Assembly: GCF_027913215.1 (NCBI RefSeq)
Contig: NZ_CP115784.1
Span: 992,001-1,056,000, forward strand
DNA from: Paracoccus aerodenitrificans
GTDB lineage: Bacteria; Pseudomonadota; Alphaproteobacteria; Rhodobacterales; Rhodobacteraceae
Direction: 5' to 3'
DNA length: 64,000 nt
The notes under the pieces are model-generated. The model was given only the letters and a program-made list of their open reading frames with translations, was not told the DNA's origin and did no database searches. The position numbers and the translations under genes are program-made. This document shows, in pieces, positions 8,266 through 17,332 of the stretch (position 1 is its first letter; every line of letters starts with the position of its first letter).

Positions 8266-9459
8266 ATGACATCGCTTCCCGTAATCCGCCTGCGCCCGAA
8301 GACGAAACCGCAGGCAATCCGACATGGTTTTCCCTGGGTCTTCGCGGATGAGGTGGTAACAGACCGTCGCACCCGGGCGCTCGCTCCGGGAAGTTTCGCC
8401 GTGCTGGAGGACCCCGAGCGGCGGCCAATGGCGCTTGTGACCGTCAACCCCGAATCAAAGATCATCGCGCGGGTCATGGACCCCGATCCCGAGACGCGCA
8501 TCGATGCCGACTGGCTGAGCGCCCGGCTGGACCGCGCCCTTGCCATGCGCGAAAAAATCTATGACGCGCCGTTCTATCGTCTGATCCATGCCGAGGCGGA
8601 TGGGCTGCCCGGGCTGATCGTCGACCGCTTCGGCGACACGGTCGTCATGCAGCCCAATGCCGCATGGTCGGATGTGATGGCGGATCAGATTGCGGCGGAT
8701 CTTGTTTCAGTTGCCGGGGTCAGGAATGTGATCCTGAACGGTCAGGGCCGTGCGCGGGGGCTGGAGGGATTGGCAGAGCGGATGGATGTGCTTGCCGGGG
8801 AAGCACCGTCCTCGCCGATCCGGGTGCCGATGAATGGCGCGGTCTATATGGCCGATGTGATGGGCGGGCAGAAAACGGGGCTGTTCTTCGATCAGCGGCC
8901 AAACCACGCATTCGCTCAGAAACTTGCCTCGGGCAGGGTGCTGGACGTGTTCAGCCATGTTGGCGGGTTCGGTCTGGCGATGCTGGCGGCGGGTGCTGAA
9001 CATGCCACGCTGGTGGACGGATCGGAACCCGCATTGGCGCTTGCCCGAGAGGGTGCCTCGGCGATGGAAATGACCGACCGGATCGAGACGCGGCAGCAGG
9101 ACGCCTTCGCCGCGATGGAGGCTCTCGCCGAGGAGGGCAGGCAATTCGATGTGGTCATCTGCGACCCGCCAGCCTTCGCGCCCTCGAAACAGGCCTTGCA
9201 GGCGGGGTTGCGTGCCTATGAGCGTGTTGCAAAACTGGCCGCGCCGCTGGTGGCTGCGGGCGGGTATCTGGGGCTATGCTCATGCAGCCATGCCGCCGAT
9301 CTGACCAGTTTCCGGAACGTCTCGGCGCGGGGGATCGGCAGGGGAGGCCGCCGGGGTCAGTTGATCCATACAGGGCAGGCCGGGCCGGATCATCCGACGT
9401 TGCCTCAGCTTGCGGAGACGGGCTATCTCAAGGCGTTGTTCTTCCGGCTTGACGGATGA
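8266..9459 (+). CDS. Class I SAM-dependent rRNA methyltransferase, RlmI-like
   Basis: A 397-residue protein with an N-terminal PUA-like RNA-binding region (about residues 1-75, RLRPKTKPQAIRHGFPWVFA), a central linker with the QKTGLFFDQRPN segment typical of RlmI/YccW, and a C-terminal Rossmann methyltransferase domain (VLDVFSHVGGFGLAMLAAGA). The catalytic-type motif is CDPPAFAPSK. RlmI makes m5C1962 of 23S rRNA; exact target here is inferred. ATG 8266 is chosen because an AAGGAC site precedes it and the product begins at the PUA domain; longer in-frame upstream sequence is non-coding in character. It overlaps the next gene by 4 bases. Confidence 0.86.
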   Translation: MTSLPVIRLRPKTKPQAIRHGFPWVFADEVVTDRRTRALAPGSFAVLEDPERRPMALVTVNPESKIIARVMDPDPETRIDADWLSARLDRALAMREKIYDAPFYRLIHAEADGLPGLIVDRFGDTVVMQPNAAWSDVMADQIAADLVSVAGVRNVILNGQGRARGLEGLAERMDVLAGEAPSSPIRVPMNGAVYMADVMGGQKTGLFFDQRPNHAFAQKLASGRVLDVFSHVGGFGLAMLAAGAEHATLVDGSEPALALAREGASAMEMTDRIETRQQDAFAAMEALAEEGRQFDVVICDPPAFAPSKQALQAGLRAYERVAKLAAPLVAAGGYLGLCSCSHAADLTSFRNVSARGIGRGGRRGQLIHTGQAGPDHPTLPQLAETGYLKALFFRLDG

Positions 9460-9995
9460 TCGCGGTTCTCGATGCCTGCGTCTTATTCCCGACGATCCTG
9501 CGCGAGATCCTGACGGATGCCGCTGAAGAAGGGCTATACCGCGCCGTCTGGTCCGAGCGTATCCTGCGTGAATGGACCCGCGCAGCAGCCCGTCCCGGTC
9601 CTGTGGATGCCGATATCGCCAGTGCCGAGGCGGCGGCGCTGCGCGACCGTTTCCCCGATGCCGCCATCGAGGCGGATGAGGATCTGGCGCGTGGTCTCGA
9701 TCTGCCGGACCCTGCGGACAGGCATGTCGTCGCGGCGGCGATGCAGGCCGAGGCCGATCAGATCGTGACCTTCAACCTGCGCGATTTTCCGCGTCCCGCC
9801 ATGTCCGCAGCCGGTCTTCGCGCCATCCATCCCGATGCGTTCCTGACGGGATTATGGGCCGAAAATCCCGATATCCTCGCGGGGATCGTCGTAAATACCC
9901 ATGCGAAAGCCATCCGGCTTGGCAGCGAAATGGAGTTGCGCAGCATGTTGAAACGTGCGCGGCTGCCGAGATTGGGCAAGGCGCTGACCCGCTGA
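9456..9995 (+). CDS. PIN-domain protein
   Basis: A 179-residue protein with the acidic residues of PIN nucleases in order: Asp in LDACVLFP near the N-terminus, Glu in REWTRAA, Asp in DPADRHVVAAA, and Asp in NLRDFP. PIN domains cut RNA; many are VapC-type toxins. No antitoxin-like small gene precedes it; instead it overlaps the upstream rRNA methyltransferase by 4 bases (ATGA), so it is translationally coupled. The C-terminal extension (about residues 125-179) beyond the PIN core is unusual for VapC. A role in RNA processing is as likely as toxicity. Confidence 0.8.
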   Translation: MIAVLDACVLFPTILREILTDAAEEGLYRAVWSERILREWTRAAARPGPVDADIASAEAAALRDRFPDAAIEADEDLARGLDLPDPADRHVVAAAMQAEADQIVTFNLRDFPRPAMSAAGLRAIHPDAFLTGLWAENPDILAGIVVNTHAKAIRLGSEMELRSMLKRARLPRLGKALTR

Positions 9996-10011
9996 CATTC
10001 CTGCGGGTTGC

Positions 10012-10025
10012 TGATAACGCTAACA
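10012..10025. promoter_or_regulatory. LacI-type operator candidate upstream of zwf
   Basis: TGATAACGCTAACA, whose reverse complement TGTTAGCGTTATCA matches the edd site TGTTAGCGGTAAC closely, including the central CG. It lies about 35 bases before the zwf start and just before a second half-site-like GGTTACGC. This would place an RNA polymerase-blocking or activating site over the zwf promoter. Confidence 0.55.
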
Positions 10026-10059
10026 TCGGTTACGCAAAGCATCATTCAAGGAGGTGCAC

Positions 10060-11508
10060 ATGGTCGTGAGAACCATTCCTGTCGACGATTTCGATCTGGT
10101 TATTTTCGGCGCGACCGGCGATCTCGCCCGCCGCAAGATCCTTCCGGGGCTGTATCGCCGCTTTCTGGCCGGGCAGATGCCTCCGTCAGCCCGGATCATC
10201 GGGGCGGCCCGTTCCGATAACTCGGACGAAGAATTCCGCAAGGAAACCCGCGCCGCTATCGAGGAATTCGCCCCGAAAGCGGATAAAAGCGAACTGAACG
10301 CGTTTCTGAGCCAGCTTCACTATGTCCCGATCGACGCCAAGGGACCGGGTGGCTGGGACAGTTTGAAAACGCTAATGCGCGATTCCGTGGTGCGGGCGTT
10401 TTATTTCTCGGTTGCGCCGTCGCTTTTCGGGGATCTGGCGCAGCGCCTGTCGGAATATGGGATCGCCGACAAGAACAGCCGGATCGTGGTCGAAAAGCCC
10501 TTTGGCCGGGACCTCGCCTCGGCGCGGGCGCTGAATGCAACGCTGGCCGAGCATTTCGCCGAGGGGCAGATTTACCGGATCGACCATTATCTGGGCAAGG
10601 AAACCGTTCAGAACCTGATGGCGGTGCGGTTTGCGAATATCCTTTTCGAGCCGCTCTGGAACGCGCAATATGTGGATCACGTCCAGATCACCGTGTCCGA
10701 AACCGTCGGCGTTGGCGGGCGCGGCGGCTATTACGACCAGTCAGGGGCGATGCGCGATATGGTGCAGAACCATCTGATGCAGCTTCTCTGCCTGACCGCG
10801 ATGGAGCCGCCCTATCATTTCGATCCGGATGCGGTGCGCGATGAAAAGCTGAAAGTCATCCGTGCGCTTGAGCCGGTCAGCCCCTCGGAAATCGTCCGGG
10901 GCCAGTATCAGGCCGACGGGGAAGAGCCGGGATATCTTGAAGATGCCGAAAACCCCGACAGCCGGACGGAAAGCTTTGTTGCGCTGAAGGTGCGGATTTC
11001 GAACTGGCGTTGGCAGAATACGCCGTTTTACCTGCGGACCGGCAAGAAAATGCGCTCTCGTACCAGTGAGATCGTGGTCAGCTTCAAAGAGCCGCCGCAT
11101 TCCATTTTCGATGAAAGCAGTCAGCGGCGTCCCAATCAGCTTGTGATCAAGCTTCAGCCGGATGAAGGTATGGTCATGACCGTGATGATCAAAGAGCCGG
11201 GCCCCGGCGGGATGCGCCTGATGCAGGTGCCTCTGGATATGTCCTTCGCGGATACGTTCGGGCCGGACGGGGCGGATATGCCCGACGCCTATGAGCGTCT
11301 GGTGATGGATGTCATCCGTGGCAACCAGACCCTGTTCATGCGCGGAGATGAGGTCGAGGCCGCATGGGCCTGGGCCGATCCCATTATCGAGGCATGGGAT
11401 TCCGCCAAGACACTGCCTGAACCCTATGATGCGGGTTCCTCGGGCCCCGAAGAGGCGCTTGGCCTGATGCATCGCGACAACCGACGCTGGAGGGAGATTC
11501 GCGCATGA
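10060..11508 (+). CDS. zwf: Glucose-6-phosphate 1-dehydrogenase
   Basis: Oxidises glucose 6-phosphate to 6-phosphogluconolactone with NADP+ (or NAD+), feeding the Entner-Doudoroff pathway. The nucleotide-binding motif GATGDLARRK is at about residues 14-23 and the active-site RIDHYLGKE contains His176. The chosen ATG follows an ideal AAGGAGG site by 6 bases and gives 482 residues, normal length; the GTG six bases earlier lies at the edge of the ribosome site. It is the first gene of zwf-pgl-pgi and overlaps pgl by 4 bases. A palindrome upstream suggests LacI-family regulation. Confidence 0.97.
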   Translation: MVVRTIPVDDFDLVIFGATGDLARRKILPGLYRRFLAGQMPPSARIIGAARSDNSDEEFRKETRAAIEEFAPKADKSELNAFLSQLHYVPIDAKGPGGWDSLKTLMRDSVVRAFYFSVAPSLFGDLAQRLSEYGIADKNSRIVVEKPFGRDLASARALNATLAEHFAEGQIYRIDHYLGKETVQNLMAVRFANILFEPLWNAQYVDHVQITVSETVGVGGRGGYYDQSGAMRDMVQNHLMQLLCLTAMEPPYHFDPDAVRDEKLKVIRALEPVSPSEIVRGQYQADGEEPGYLEDAENPDSRTESFVALKVRISNWRWQNTPFYLRTGKKMRSRTSEIVVSFKEPPHSIFDESSQRRPNQLVIKLQPDEGMVMTVMIKEPGPGGMRLMQVPLDMSFADTFGPDGADMPDAYERLVMDVIRGNQTLFMRGDEVEAAWAWADPIIEAWDSAKTLPEPYDAGSSGPEEALGLMHRDNRRWREIRA

Positions 11509-12173
11509 CCGATATCAAGACCTATCCCGACCGTGAACTGATGGCGCTGTCGCTTGCCGACAGGATCGCCGGCGAATTGCGGCAAAATCTCGAAGCGGTC
11601 GGAGCGACCAGCCTGTGCGTCCCCGGAGGCTCGACGCCCTCCCAGATGTTCCGGGCGCTGTCGGATCTGCCGCTGGACTGGAAAAATGTCACCATCTTCC
11701 TGAATGACGAAAGATGGGTGGATGCGGGCAATCCGCGCTCGAATTCCGCGATGATCCGCAAAACCCTGCTGACGGGTCCTGCGGAAGCCGCGCATTATCT
11801 GGATCTCTATACCGGAGAGGCGACGCCCGAAGACGCGGCCCCCGCCCTGTCAGAGCAGATAAAACCGCATCTGCCGATCACCGTGCTGGTGCTCGGCATG
11901 GGCGATGACAAGCACACGGCCAGCCTCTTTCCCGGTGCGCCGGGTCTGGGGGCGCTTCTGGCGAATGACGCGCCGCCGGTCATGGCGGCGAGCGGCGGGG
12001 CAGAGCCGCGTATCACCCTGACCGCCCCGGCGCTGCATTCGGCGCTGAACACGCATATCATGATCACCGGCGCCGAAAAACGCGCCGCACTTGACGCTGC
12101 GATGGGTGCCGACCCCGAGACAGCGCCGATCTCAGCCTTTCTTCGTCAAGCAACGGTGCATTATGCCGAATGA
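11505..12173 (+). CDS. pgl: 6-phosphogluconolactonase
   Basis: Hydrolyses 6-phosphoglucono-lactone to 6-phosphogluconate, linking zwf to edd. The 222-residue protein has the family motifs [21 protein letters not shown] and [15 protein letters not shown]; the usual GDDGHTAS form carries Lys in place of the first Gly after DD, a mild variation. Start overlaps the zwf stop (ATGA) and the end overlaps pgi by 11 bases, so all three enzymes should be made together. Confidence 0.95.
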   Translation: MTDIKTYPDRELMALSLADRIAGELRQNLEAVGATSLCVPGGSTPSQMFRALSDLPLDWKNVTIFLNDERWVDAGNPRSNSAMIRKTLLTGPAEAAHYLDLYTGEATPEDAAPALSEQIKPHLPITVLVLGMGDDKHTASLFPGAPGLGALLANDAPPVMAASGGAEPRITLTAPALHSALNTHIMITGAEKRAALDAAMGADPETAPISAFLRQATVHYAE

Positions 12174-13785
12174 TCTTGAACCGATCTGGTCCCGTCTTGA
12201 AGCCCTCCGCCCGTCGGGGGATCAGCGCATCACATCGCTGTTCGACAATGATCCCGACCGGGCCGAAGATTTCCGGGTGGTCGTGGATGGCCTGATCTTC
12301 GATTATTCCAAGACCAGTATCGACGCCGAAGCCCGCGCCGCGCTGCTTGAACTGGCGGCAGGCGTTCCGTCGCGCCGGGATGCGATGTTCTCTGGCAGGC
12401 GCATCAATGAAACCGAGGACCGGGCGGTCCTGCATACGGCGCTGCGCAACTTTGATACCCCGCTGACAATCGACGGAGAGGATGTCAGCGCTGAGGTCTC
12501 AGGGACGCTTGACCGGATGTCGGAATTCGCGAAGGCGGTTCGTGACGGCAGCTTCACCGGGCAGGGCGGACGGATCACCGATATCGTAAATATCGGCATT
12601 GGCGGCTCGGATCTGGGTCCGGCAATGGCGGCGCTTGCCCTGTCGCCCTATCATGACGGGCCGCGTACGCATTTCGTGTCAAATGTGGATTCTGCGGATA
12701 TTGCCGACACACTGACCGGGCTGAACCCCGAAACCACGCTGATCATTGTAGCCTCGAAAACCTTCACCACAATCGAGACGATGACCAATGCGCAGACGGC
12801 GCTGAACTGGATGAAGGACAAGGTCTCAGAGCCTTCCGCGCAATTCGCCGCGCTTTCATCCTCTGCCGAGCGCACGACGGAATGGGGTATCGACGCCTCC
12901 CGCGTGTTTGGCTTCGCGGATTGGGTCGGCGGGCGGTACTCGATGTGGGGACCGATCGGGGTGTCGCTGATGATCGCCATCGGGCCTGATAATTTCCGCG
13001 AATTCCTGCGCGGCGGCGCGGCGATGGATGCGCATTTCCGCGATGCGCCTCTGGAGCGGAATATGCCGGTCCTGCTGGGACTGGTCGGCATCTGGCACTA
13101 TCAGATCAATAATTACCCGACGCGGGCCGTTCTGCCCTATGATAACCGTCTGATGCGGCTGCCGGCCTATCTGCAACAGCTTGAGATGGAATCGAACGGC
13201 AAGCGTGTCGCGATGGACGGCTCCGAACTGACCCGCAATTCCGGTCCCGTTGTCTGGGGTGAGCCGGGGACGAACGGGCAGCATGCTTTCTATCAGCTGA
13301 TCCATCAGGGTACGCAGATCGTCCCCTGTGAGTTCATCGCCGCCGCGCGGGGGCATGAGCCGGATCTGGATCATCACCACAAGCTTTTGCTGGCCAATTG
13401 TCTGGCCCAGTCAGAGGCGCTGATGTGCGGCCGCGATCTGGACACCGCCCGCGAGCTGATGACGGCCAAGGGGCTGAGCGGCGATGAGCTGGAACGTCAG
13501 GCTCGCCATCGCGTCTTCCCCGGCAACCGACCCTCTACGACCCTGCTGATGGAACAGCTTACGCCCTTCACGCTCGGCCAGATCGTCGCGCTTTACGAGC
13601 ATCGGGTTTTTGTCGAAGGGACGATTTTCGGTATTAACAGCTTCGATCAATGGGGCGTCGAGTTGGGCAAGGAATTGGCGCTGAAAGTCGCCCCGTTGCT
13701 GGACGGAAAGCCCTCGCCGGATCATGATCCTTCGACGCAGGCTCTTGCGGACCAGATCCTGAAAATGCGGGCCGGGACCCGGTAA
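12163..13785 (+). CDS. pgi: Glucose-6-phosphate isomerase
   Basis: Interconverts glucose 6-phosphate and fructose 6-phosphate. The 540-residue product starts at ATG 12163 inside the end of pgl; a longer in-frame ORF would overlap pgl by 83 bases and has no family match. Seen are the SIS-fold blocks [11 protein letters not shown] and [22 protein letters not shown], the catalytic-region HQGTQ and the C-terminal signature [14 protein letters not shown]. As last gene of zwf-pgl-pgi it allows fructose 6-phosphate to be cycled back into the Entner-Doudoroff route. Confidence 0.97.
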   Translation: MPNDLEPIWSRLEALRPSGDQRITSLFDNDPDRAEDFRVVVDGLIFDYSKTSIDAEARAALLELAAGVPSRRDAMFSGRRINETEDRAVLHTALRNFDTPLTIDGEDVSAEVSGTLDRMSEFAKAVRDGSFTGQGGRITDIVNIGIGGSDLGPAMAALALSPYHDGPRTHFVSNVDSADIADTLTGLNPETTLIIVASKTFTTIETMTNAQTALNWMKDKVSEPSAQFAALSSSAERTTEWGIDASRVFGFADWVGGRYSMWGPIGVSLMIAIGPDNFREFLRGGAAMDAHFRDAPLERNMPVLLGLVGIWHYQINNYPTRAVLPYDNRLMRLPAYLQQLEMESNGKRVAMDGSELTRNSGPVVWGEPGTNGQHAFYQLIHQGTQIVPCEFIAAARGHEPDLDHHHKLLLANCLAQSEALMCGRDLDTARELMTAKGLSGDELERQARHRVFPGNRPSTTLLMEQLTPFTLGQIVALYEHRVFVEGTIFGINSFDQWGVELGKELALKVAPLLDGKPSPDHDPSTQALADQILKMRAGTR

Positions 13786-13828
13786 AGAACCGATCCGCCG
13801 CGACGTATCGCCTGAAATGTCGCGGCTT

Positions 13829-15079
13829 CTATACCTGTACGGGTTTCGGACGCATCCGCAGCCAGATCAGCGCCGCGCCCGCAAGGATCAGAAACGGCAC
13901 CATCGCCAGATTCACCGCGCTCCACCCCGCCTGCGCATCGACCGCGCCCGAGCAGTTCATCAGACCGCCCGACGACAGCGAGGCAAGGAACACGCCGCTG
14001 AACACGACCAGATCGTTAAGTCCCTGCACTTTGCCGCGCTCTTCCGGGCTGTGGGCGCGGGCGACCATTGCGGTTGCGCCGATAAAGCCGAAATTCCAGC
14101 CGAGTCCCAACAGGATCAGCGTGCCGTAGAACTGCCCGATCTCAACCCCGCTCAGCGCGACGGCGCCTGCCGTGGTCAGGATCAGCAACCCTGTCGCCAC
14201 GATCCTGGCCGCTCCGAAACGGGCGATGAGATGGCCGGTGAAGAAAGACGGGATGAACATCGCCAGCACATGGGCCGAGACCACATTCGAGGCCTGATTC
14301 TGGCTCAGCCCGCAGCCGACCATCGCGATCGGGGTCGAGGTCATGACCAGATTCATCAGCGCATAAGACACCATTCCGCACACCATCGCGACGATGATCT
14401 GAGGATCACGCAGGATCTGCGAGGTCGTGCGCCCGGCAGGCTGACCGCCCTCGTCACCATCGCGCTGCGGCGGTGGCAGATCCAGCAGCAGAAACAAGGC
14501 CGCGCCGACCACGTTCAGGACCGCAACCGATGCATAGGTGTAGATAAACGGTATCGCCGTCATCTCTCCAGTCATGCGGACCAGAGCGGGGCCGATGATC
14601 GCCGAGGCCAGTCCGCCTGCCAGAACATAGCTGATCGCGCGGGCCTCGAACGAGGGCGGCGCTGTATCCGTCGCTGCGAAGCGGAAAAAACCCTGCGCCG
14701 CCATATAGACGCCGGTCAGCAGCGAACCCAGCAGATACAGCAGAAAGCTGCCCTGAAGTAACCCATACAGCGCGATCAGCGCACCGGCGGCGCCCGATCC
14801 GGCGGCAAGCTGGAACCCGGCAAGACGGCCGTAACGCTGCATCAGCCCCGAAAGCGGCCTTGCACTGAGCGCGGACCCCAGAACCACCATCGAAATCGGA
14901 AGCGTCGCCAGACAGGGATTCGGCGCAAGCATCTGCCCGGCAAGCCCGCCCATGATGAAGACCATCGGCATTTGTGCGCCCATCAAGGCCTGCGCCGCGA
15001 TCAGAACTGCGACATTCCGGCGGGCACGCCGCATGATCGCGGGGTTTTCCGACCCGTCGGTTGTGCTTGCCGCGGTCAT
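13829..15079 (-). CDS. MFS transporter
   Basis: A 416-residue inner-membrane protein with about 12 hydrophobic helices split by a central hydrophilic loop (around LPPPQRDGDEGGQPAG). The segment RYGRLAGFQ after helix 2 and HSPEERGKVQG before a late helix are typical of the major facilitator superfamily. The chosen start (MTAASTTDGS) is one base beyond the eda stop; the longer ORF would run back into eda. Pairing with eda hints at a sugar-acid substrate but nothing in the sequence proves it; such MFS_1 proteins also act as drug exporters. It converges with pgi. Confidence 0.85.
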   Translation of the reverse strand: MTAASTTDGSENPAIMRRARRNVAVLIAAQALMGAQMPMVFIMGGLAGQMLAPNPCLATLPISMVVLGSALSARPLSGLMQRYGRLAGFQLAAGSGAAGALIALYGLLQGSFLLYLLGSLLTGVYMAAQGFFRFAATDTAPPSFEARAISYVLAGGLASAIIGPALVRMTGEMTAIPFIYTYASVAVLNVVGAALFLLLDLPPPQRDGDEGGQPAGRTTSQILRDPQIIVAMVCGMVSYALMNLVMTSTPIAMVGCGLSQNQASNVVSAHVLAMFIPSFFTGHLIARFGAARIVATGLLILTTAGAVALSGVEIGQFYGTLILLGLGWNFGFIGATAMVARAHSPEERGKVQGLNDLVVFSGVFLASLSSGGLMNCSGAVDAQAGWSAVNLAMVPFLILAGAALIWLRMRPKPVQV

Positions 15080-15080
15080 T

Positions 15081-15725
15081 TCAGCGCTGTCGCAAATGCG
15101 ACGCGCTGCGGGCCCGGCTTTCAATGCCCTGCCAGTCCCCGTCGGCAATCGCGGCGCCAGAGGCAACCCAGCTCGATCCGACACAGATCACATTCGGCAG
15201 CGACAAATAGCTGCCCGCATTATCCGGCGTCACCCCGCCTGTCGGGCAGAAGGTAACATGGGGCAGGGGACCGGCCAGAGCCTTCAGCGCAGGCGCCCCG
15301 CCCGAGGTCTCTGCCGGAAAGAATTTCAGCATGTCATAGCCGTATTCGGCGGCCTGCATGACCTCGGATGCAGTGACCGACCCTGGCAGCAAGGGCAGCG
15401 AGGCCTCCTCGCAGGCGCGGATCAGCGTCTCGGTCGCACCCGGAGCGACGGCGAATGAGGCACCCGCATCCTTGGCCCGATAGACCTGATCCGGGGTCAG
15501 CACTGTACCGGCCCCTACATGACCGCCTTCGACCTTCGACATGGCCCTGATCGCATCCAGAGCAGCATCGGTCCGCAAGGTCACCTCCAGCACCGGCAGC
15601 CCGCCCGAGATCAGCGCGGTGGCAAGCGGCTCGGCCCGTGTGGCATCGTCGATGACGATCACGGGAATGACCGGGGCCAGTTCGCAGATTTTGCGCGTAT
15701 GTTCGGACTGCGTCTTGGGATTCAT
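15081..15725 (-). CDS. eda: KDPG/KHG aldolase
   Basis: Cleaves 2-keto-3-deoxy-6-phosphogluconate to pyruvate and glyceraldehyde 3-phosphate, completing the Entner-Doudoroff pathway begun by edd about 7 kb away. The 214-residue protein has PVIPVIVIDD, the Glu-containing GGLPVLEVTLRT, and the Schiff-base Lys in MLKFFPAE. ATG 15725 is preferred because AGGAGA lies just upstream. eda is often adjacent to edd; here the two lie at opposite ends of the cluster and no operator like those at edd and zwf was seen upstream of eda. Confidence 0.95.
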   Translation of the reverse strand: MNPKTQSEHTRKICELAPVIPVIVIDDATRAEPLATALISGGLPVLEVTLRTDAALDAIRAMSKVEGGHVGAGTVLTPDQVYRAKDAGASFAVAPGATETLIRACEEASLPLLPGSVTASEVMQAAEYGYDMLKFFPAETSGGAPALKALAGPLPHVTFCPTGGVTPDNAGSYLSLPNVICVGSSWVASGAAIADGDWQGIESRARSASHLRQR

Positions 15726-15796
15726 GACCGGATCTCCTGAAGTGTCGTTTTGGAACGTGAACCGGATGGCAGAGCCATGCAAGGCCGACAGGGCCT

Positions 15797-16804
15797 CTAT
15801 TTCAGCAATCCTGCCTCACGGTAATATCTTTCAGCCCCAGGATGTAACGGAATCGCGATACCGTTCAAGGCGTTATTGCGGATGATGCGTCGCCCGACCG
15901 GATGGCCATAGGCAAGCTGGCGCATCGTGTAATCGTTCCACAGGACCCGGGTGATCGCATAGATCAGATCGTCCGGCTGCTCTGCGGCTGTCAGCCACAG
16001 CGCCCCGACCGACAGCGTCGCGACATCCTGTTCGACCCCACGATAGGCCCCCCGGGGCAATGTGCCGGGCAGGAAGAAGGCGCGGGGTCCGGTCAGCCTG
16101 GCGACGACCTCATCGCTGACAGGGACCAGAGTCACATCCGCCTGACCGGCAAGCTGACTGATCGCCGGAGCAGGATAACCGCCGACAAAGAAAAACACAT
16201 CGAGCTCTCCGGCCTGCATTGCGGCGGCGGCACGCGCGGCGGGCAGATGCAGGACGGTCATATCCTCATCCTTCAGCCCGGCAGCATCCAGCACCAGCCG
16301 CGCATCCACCAGAGTCCCCGAGCCGGGTTCATCCAGCGAGACCCGCTTGCCGCGAAGATCCGCCAGCGTCTCCACCCCGGCATCCTTCCGCGCGACGATA
16401 TGCAGCGTTTCGGGATAGAGGCTTGCAATGGCGCGAAGATTGGCGATGGCAGGCAGTCCGGCGAAATTGCCCGTGCCGGTCTGCGCCCAATAGGCGACAT
16501 CGGCCTGCGCGAAGCCCGATTCCAATGCGCCTTTCCCGATCGCCTCGACATTCTCGACAGACCCGGCCGAAGCCACGGCCGAGGCCAGCAATCCCGGAAC
16601 CCCACAATACCCGCCATCGCTGCATTCCGCAGCGCCGGGCGGGTTGGAAATCGCCGCCGCGATGATTCCGCCGATGGGGTAATATGTGCCTGCGGTCGAT
16701 CCGTTGCCGATCCTGAAGAAACGCAGCTCTGGCCGGTTGTCCTGCGCGGTTGCGGGCAATGCATATGCCACCAGGACCGCAAGCAGGACAAGGAGCCGGC
16801 GCAT
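15797..16804 (-). CDS. TAXI-family TRAP transporter solute-binding protein
   Basis: A 335-residue periplasmic protein with a clear signal peptide (MRRLLVLLAVLVAYALPATA, cleavage after ATA). The mature start LRFFRIGNGSTAGTYYPIGG is typical of TAXI (TRAP-associated extracytoplasmic immunogenic) binding proteins, and SLDEPGSGTLVDARLVLDAA marks the second lobe. TAXI proteins deliver organic acids or amino acids to a fused DctQM membrane subunit, which is not present nearby, so the permease must be elsewhere. The start codon shares one base with the transglycosylase stop. Confidence 0.9.
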   Translation of the reverse strand: MRRLLVLLAVLVAYALPATAQDNRPELRFFRIGNGSTAGTYYPIGGIIAAAISNPPGAAECSDGGYCGVPGLLASAVASAGSVENVEAIGKGALESGFAQADVAYWAQTGTGNFAGLPAIANLRAIASLYPETLHIVARKDAGVETLADLRGKRVSLDEPGSGTLVDARLVLDAAGLKDEDMTVLHLPAARAAAAMQAGELDVFFFVGGYPAPAISQLAGQADVTLVPVSDEVVARLTGPRAFFLPGTLPRGAYRGVEQDVATLSVGALWLTAAEQPDDLIYAITRVLWNDYTMRQLAYGHPVGRRIIRNNALNGIAIPLHPGAERYYREAGLLK

Positions 16805-17268
16805 CAGCTTCTCAGCCCCGTTTCTTCAAGCAGGCCCTTGCGCTTCGCCTCATAGTAATAGCCACGCGCATACCACATCACCGCCTCGTCCTGATTGCCG
16901 TCCGCGACAATATAGGCGCCGCGCAGATATTTCCCGGCATAGTTCAGATTCGTATCGGCATCGAGAAGCCCTGCCGGGGACCCGCGATATCCCATCGTCC
17001 GCGCTGTCTGGGGCAGGATCTGCATCAGCCCGTAATAAGGCCCGTTGCGGGCATTGGCACGATAATCCGACTCGCGCTGTACCACCTTGTGCATCAGCGA
17101 GGCCGGAATACCGTGATAAGAGGACCAGTAATTGATCTTGCGCCGCATTTCCGGCGTCTCACCGGGATACAGCGACTGCGTTACAGCAACCTCCGGTGCC
17201 TCGCCCGGCCCGCCGCCGCATGCCGCCAGTGTCAGCAGGCCAAGCAGCGCCCCTCTCCGGCTTATCAC
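16804..17268 (-). CDS. Lytic transglycosylase lipoprotein (SLT domain)
   Basis: Predicted to cleave peptidoglycan glycan strands at the outer-membrane face of the periplasm. With a GTG start at 17268 it is 154 residues and opens with a compact lipoprotein signal, SRRGALLGLLTLAAC, with lipid Cys17. The catalytic Glu is in VQRESDYRA and the SLT motif in YYGLMQILPQTARTMGYRG. An ATG at 17340, with a fair GGAGAT upstream, gives a 24-residue longer form, but that extra piece is translation of a dispersed repeat (17279-17327) and makes an unusually long signal. The start is therefore uncertain; the function is well supported. Confidence 0.85.
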   Translation of the reverse strand: MISRRGALLGLLTLAACGGGPGEAPEVAVTQSLYPGETPEMRRKINYWSSYHGIPASLMHKVVQRESDYRANARNGPYYGLMQILPQTARTMGYRGSPAGLLDADTNLNYAGKYLRGAYIVADGNQDEAVMWYARGYYYEAKRKGLLEETGLRS

Positions 17269-17278
17269 ACTGGCGGAA

Positions 17279-17327
17279 ATATCCCGTGGGGAGGCCGTCA
17301 GGCCGGGGGGCAGCGCCCCCCTGAGGC
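17279..17327 (-). repeat. Dispersed hairpin repeat, copy a
   Basis: Read on the minus strand: hairpin GGGGGGCGCTGCCCCCC, a C-rich spacer, then CCCCACGGGATATTT. Same layout as the copies near 32.6, 33.7 and 63.2 kb. It lies between lpd and the transglycosylase signal sequence. Confidence 0.6.
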
Positions 17328-17332
17328 CGCGC

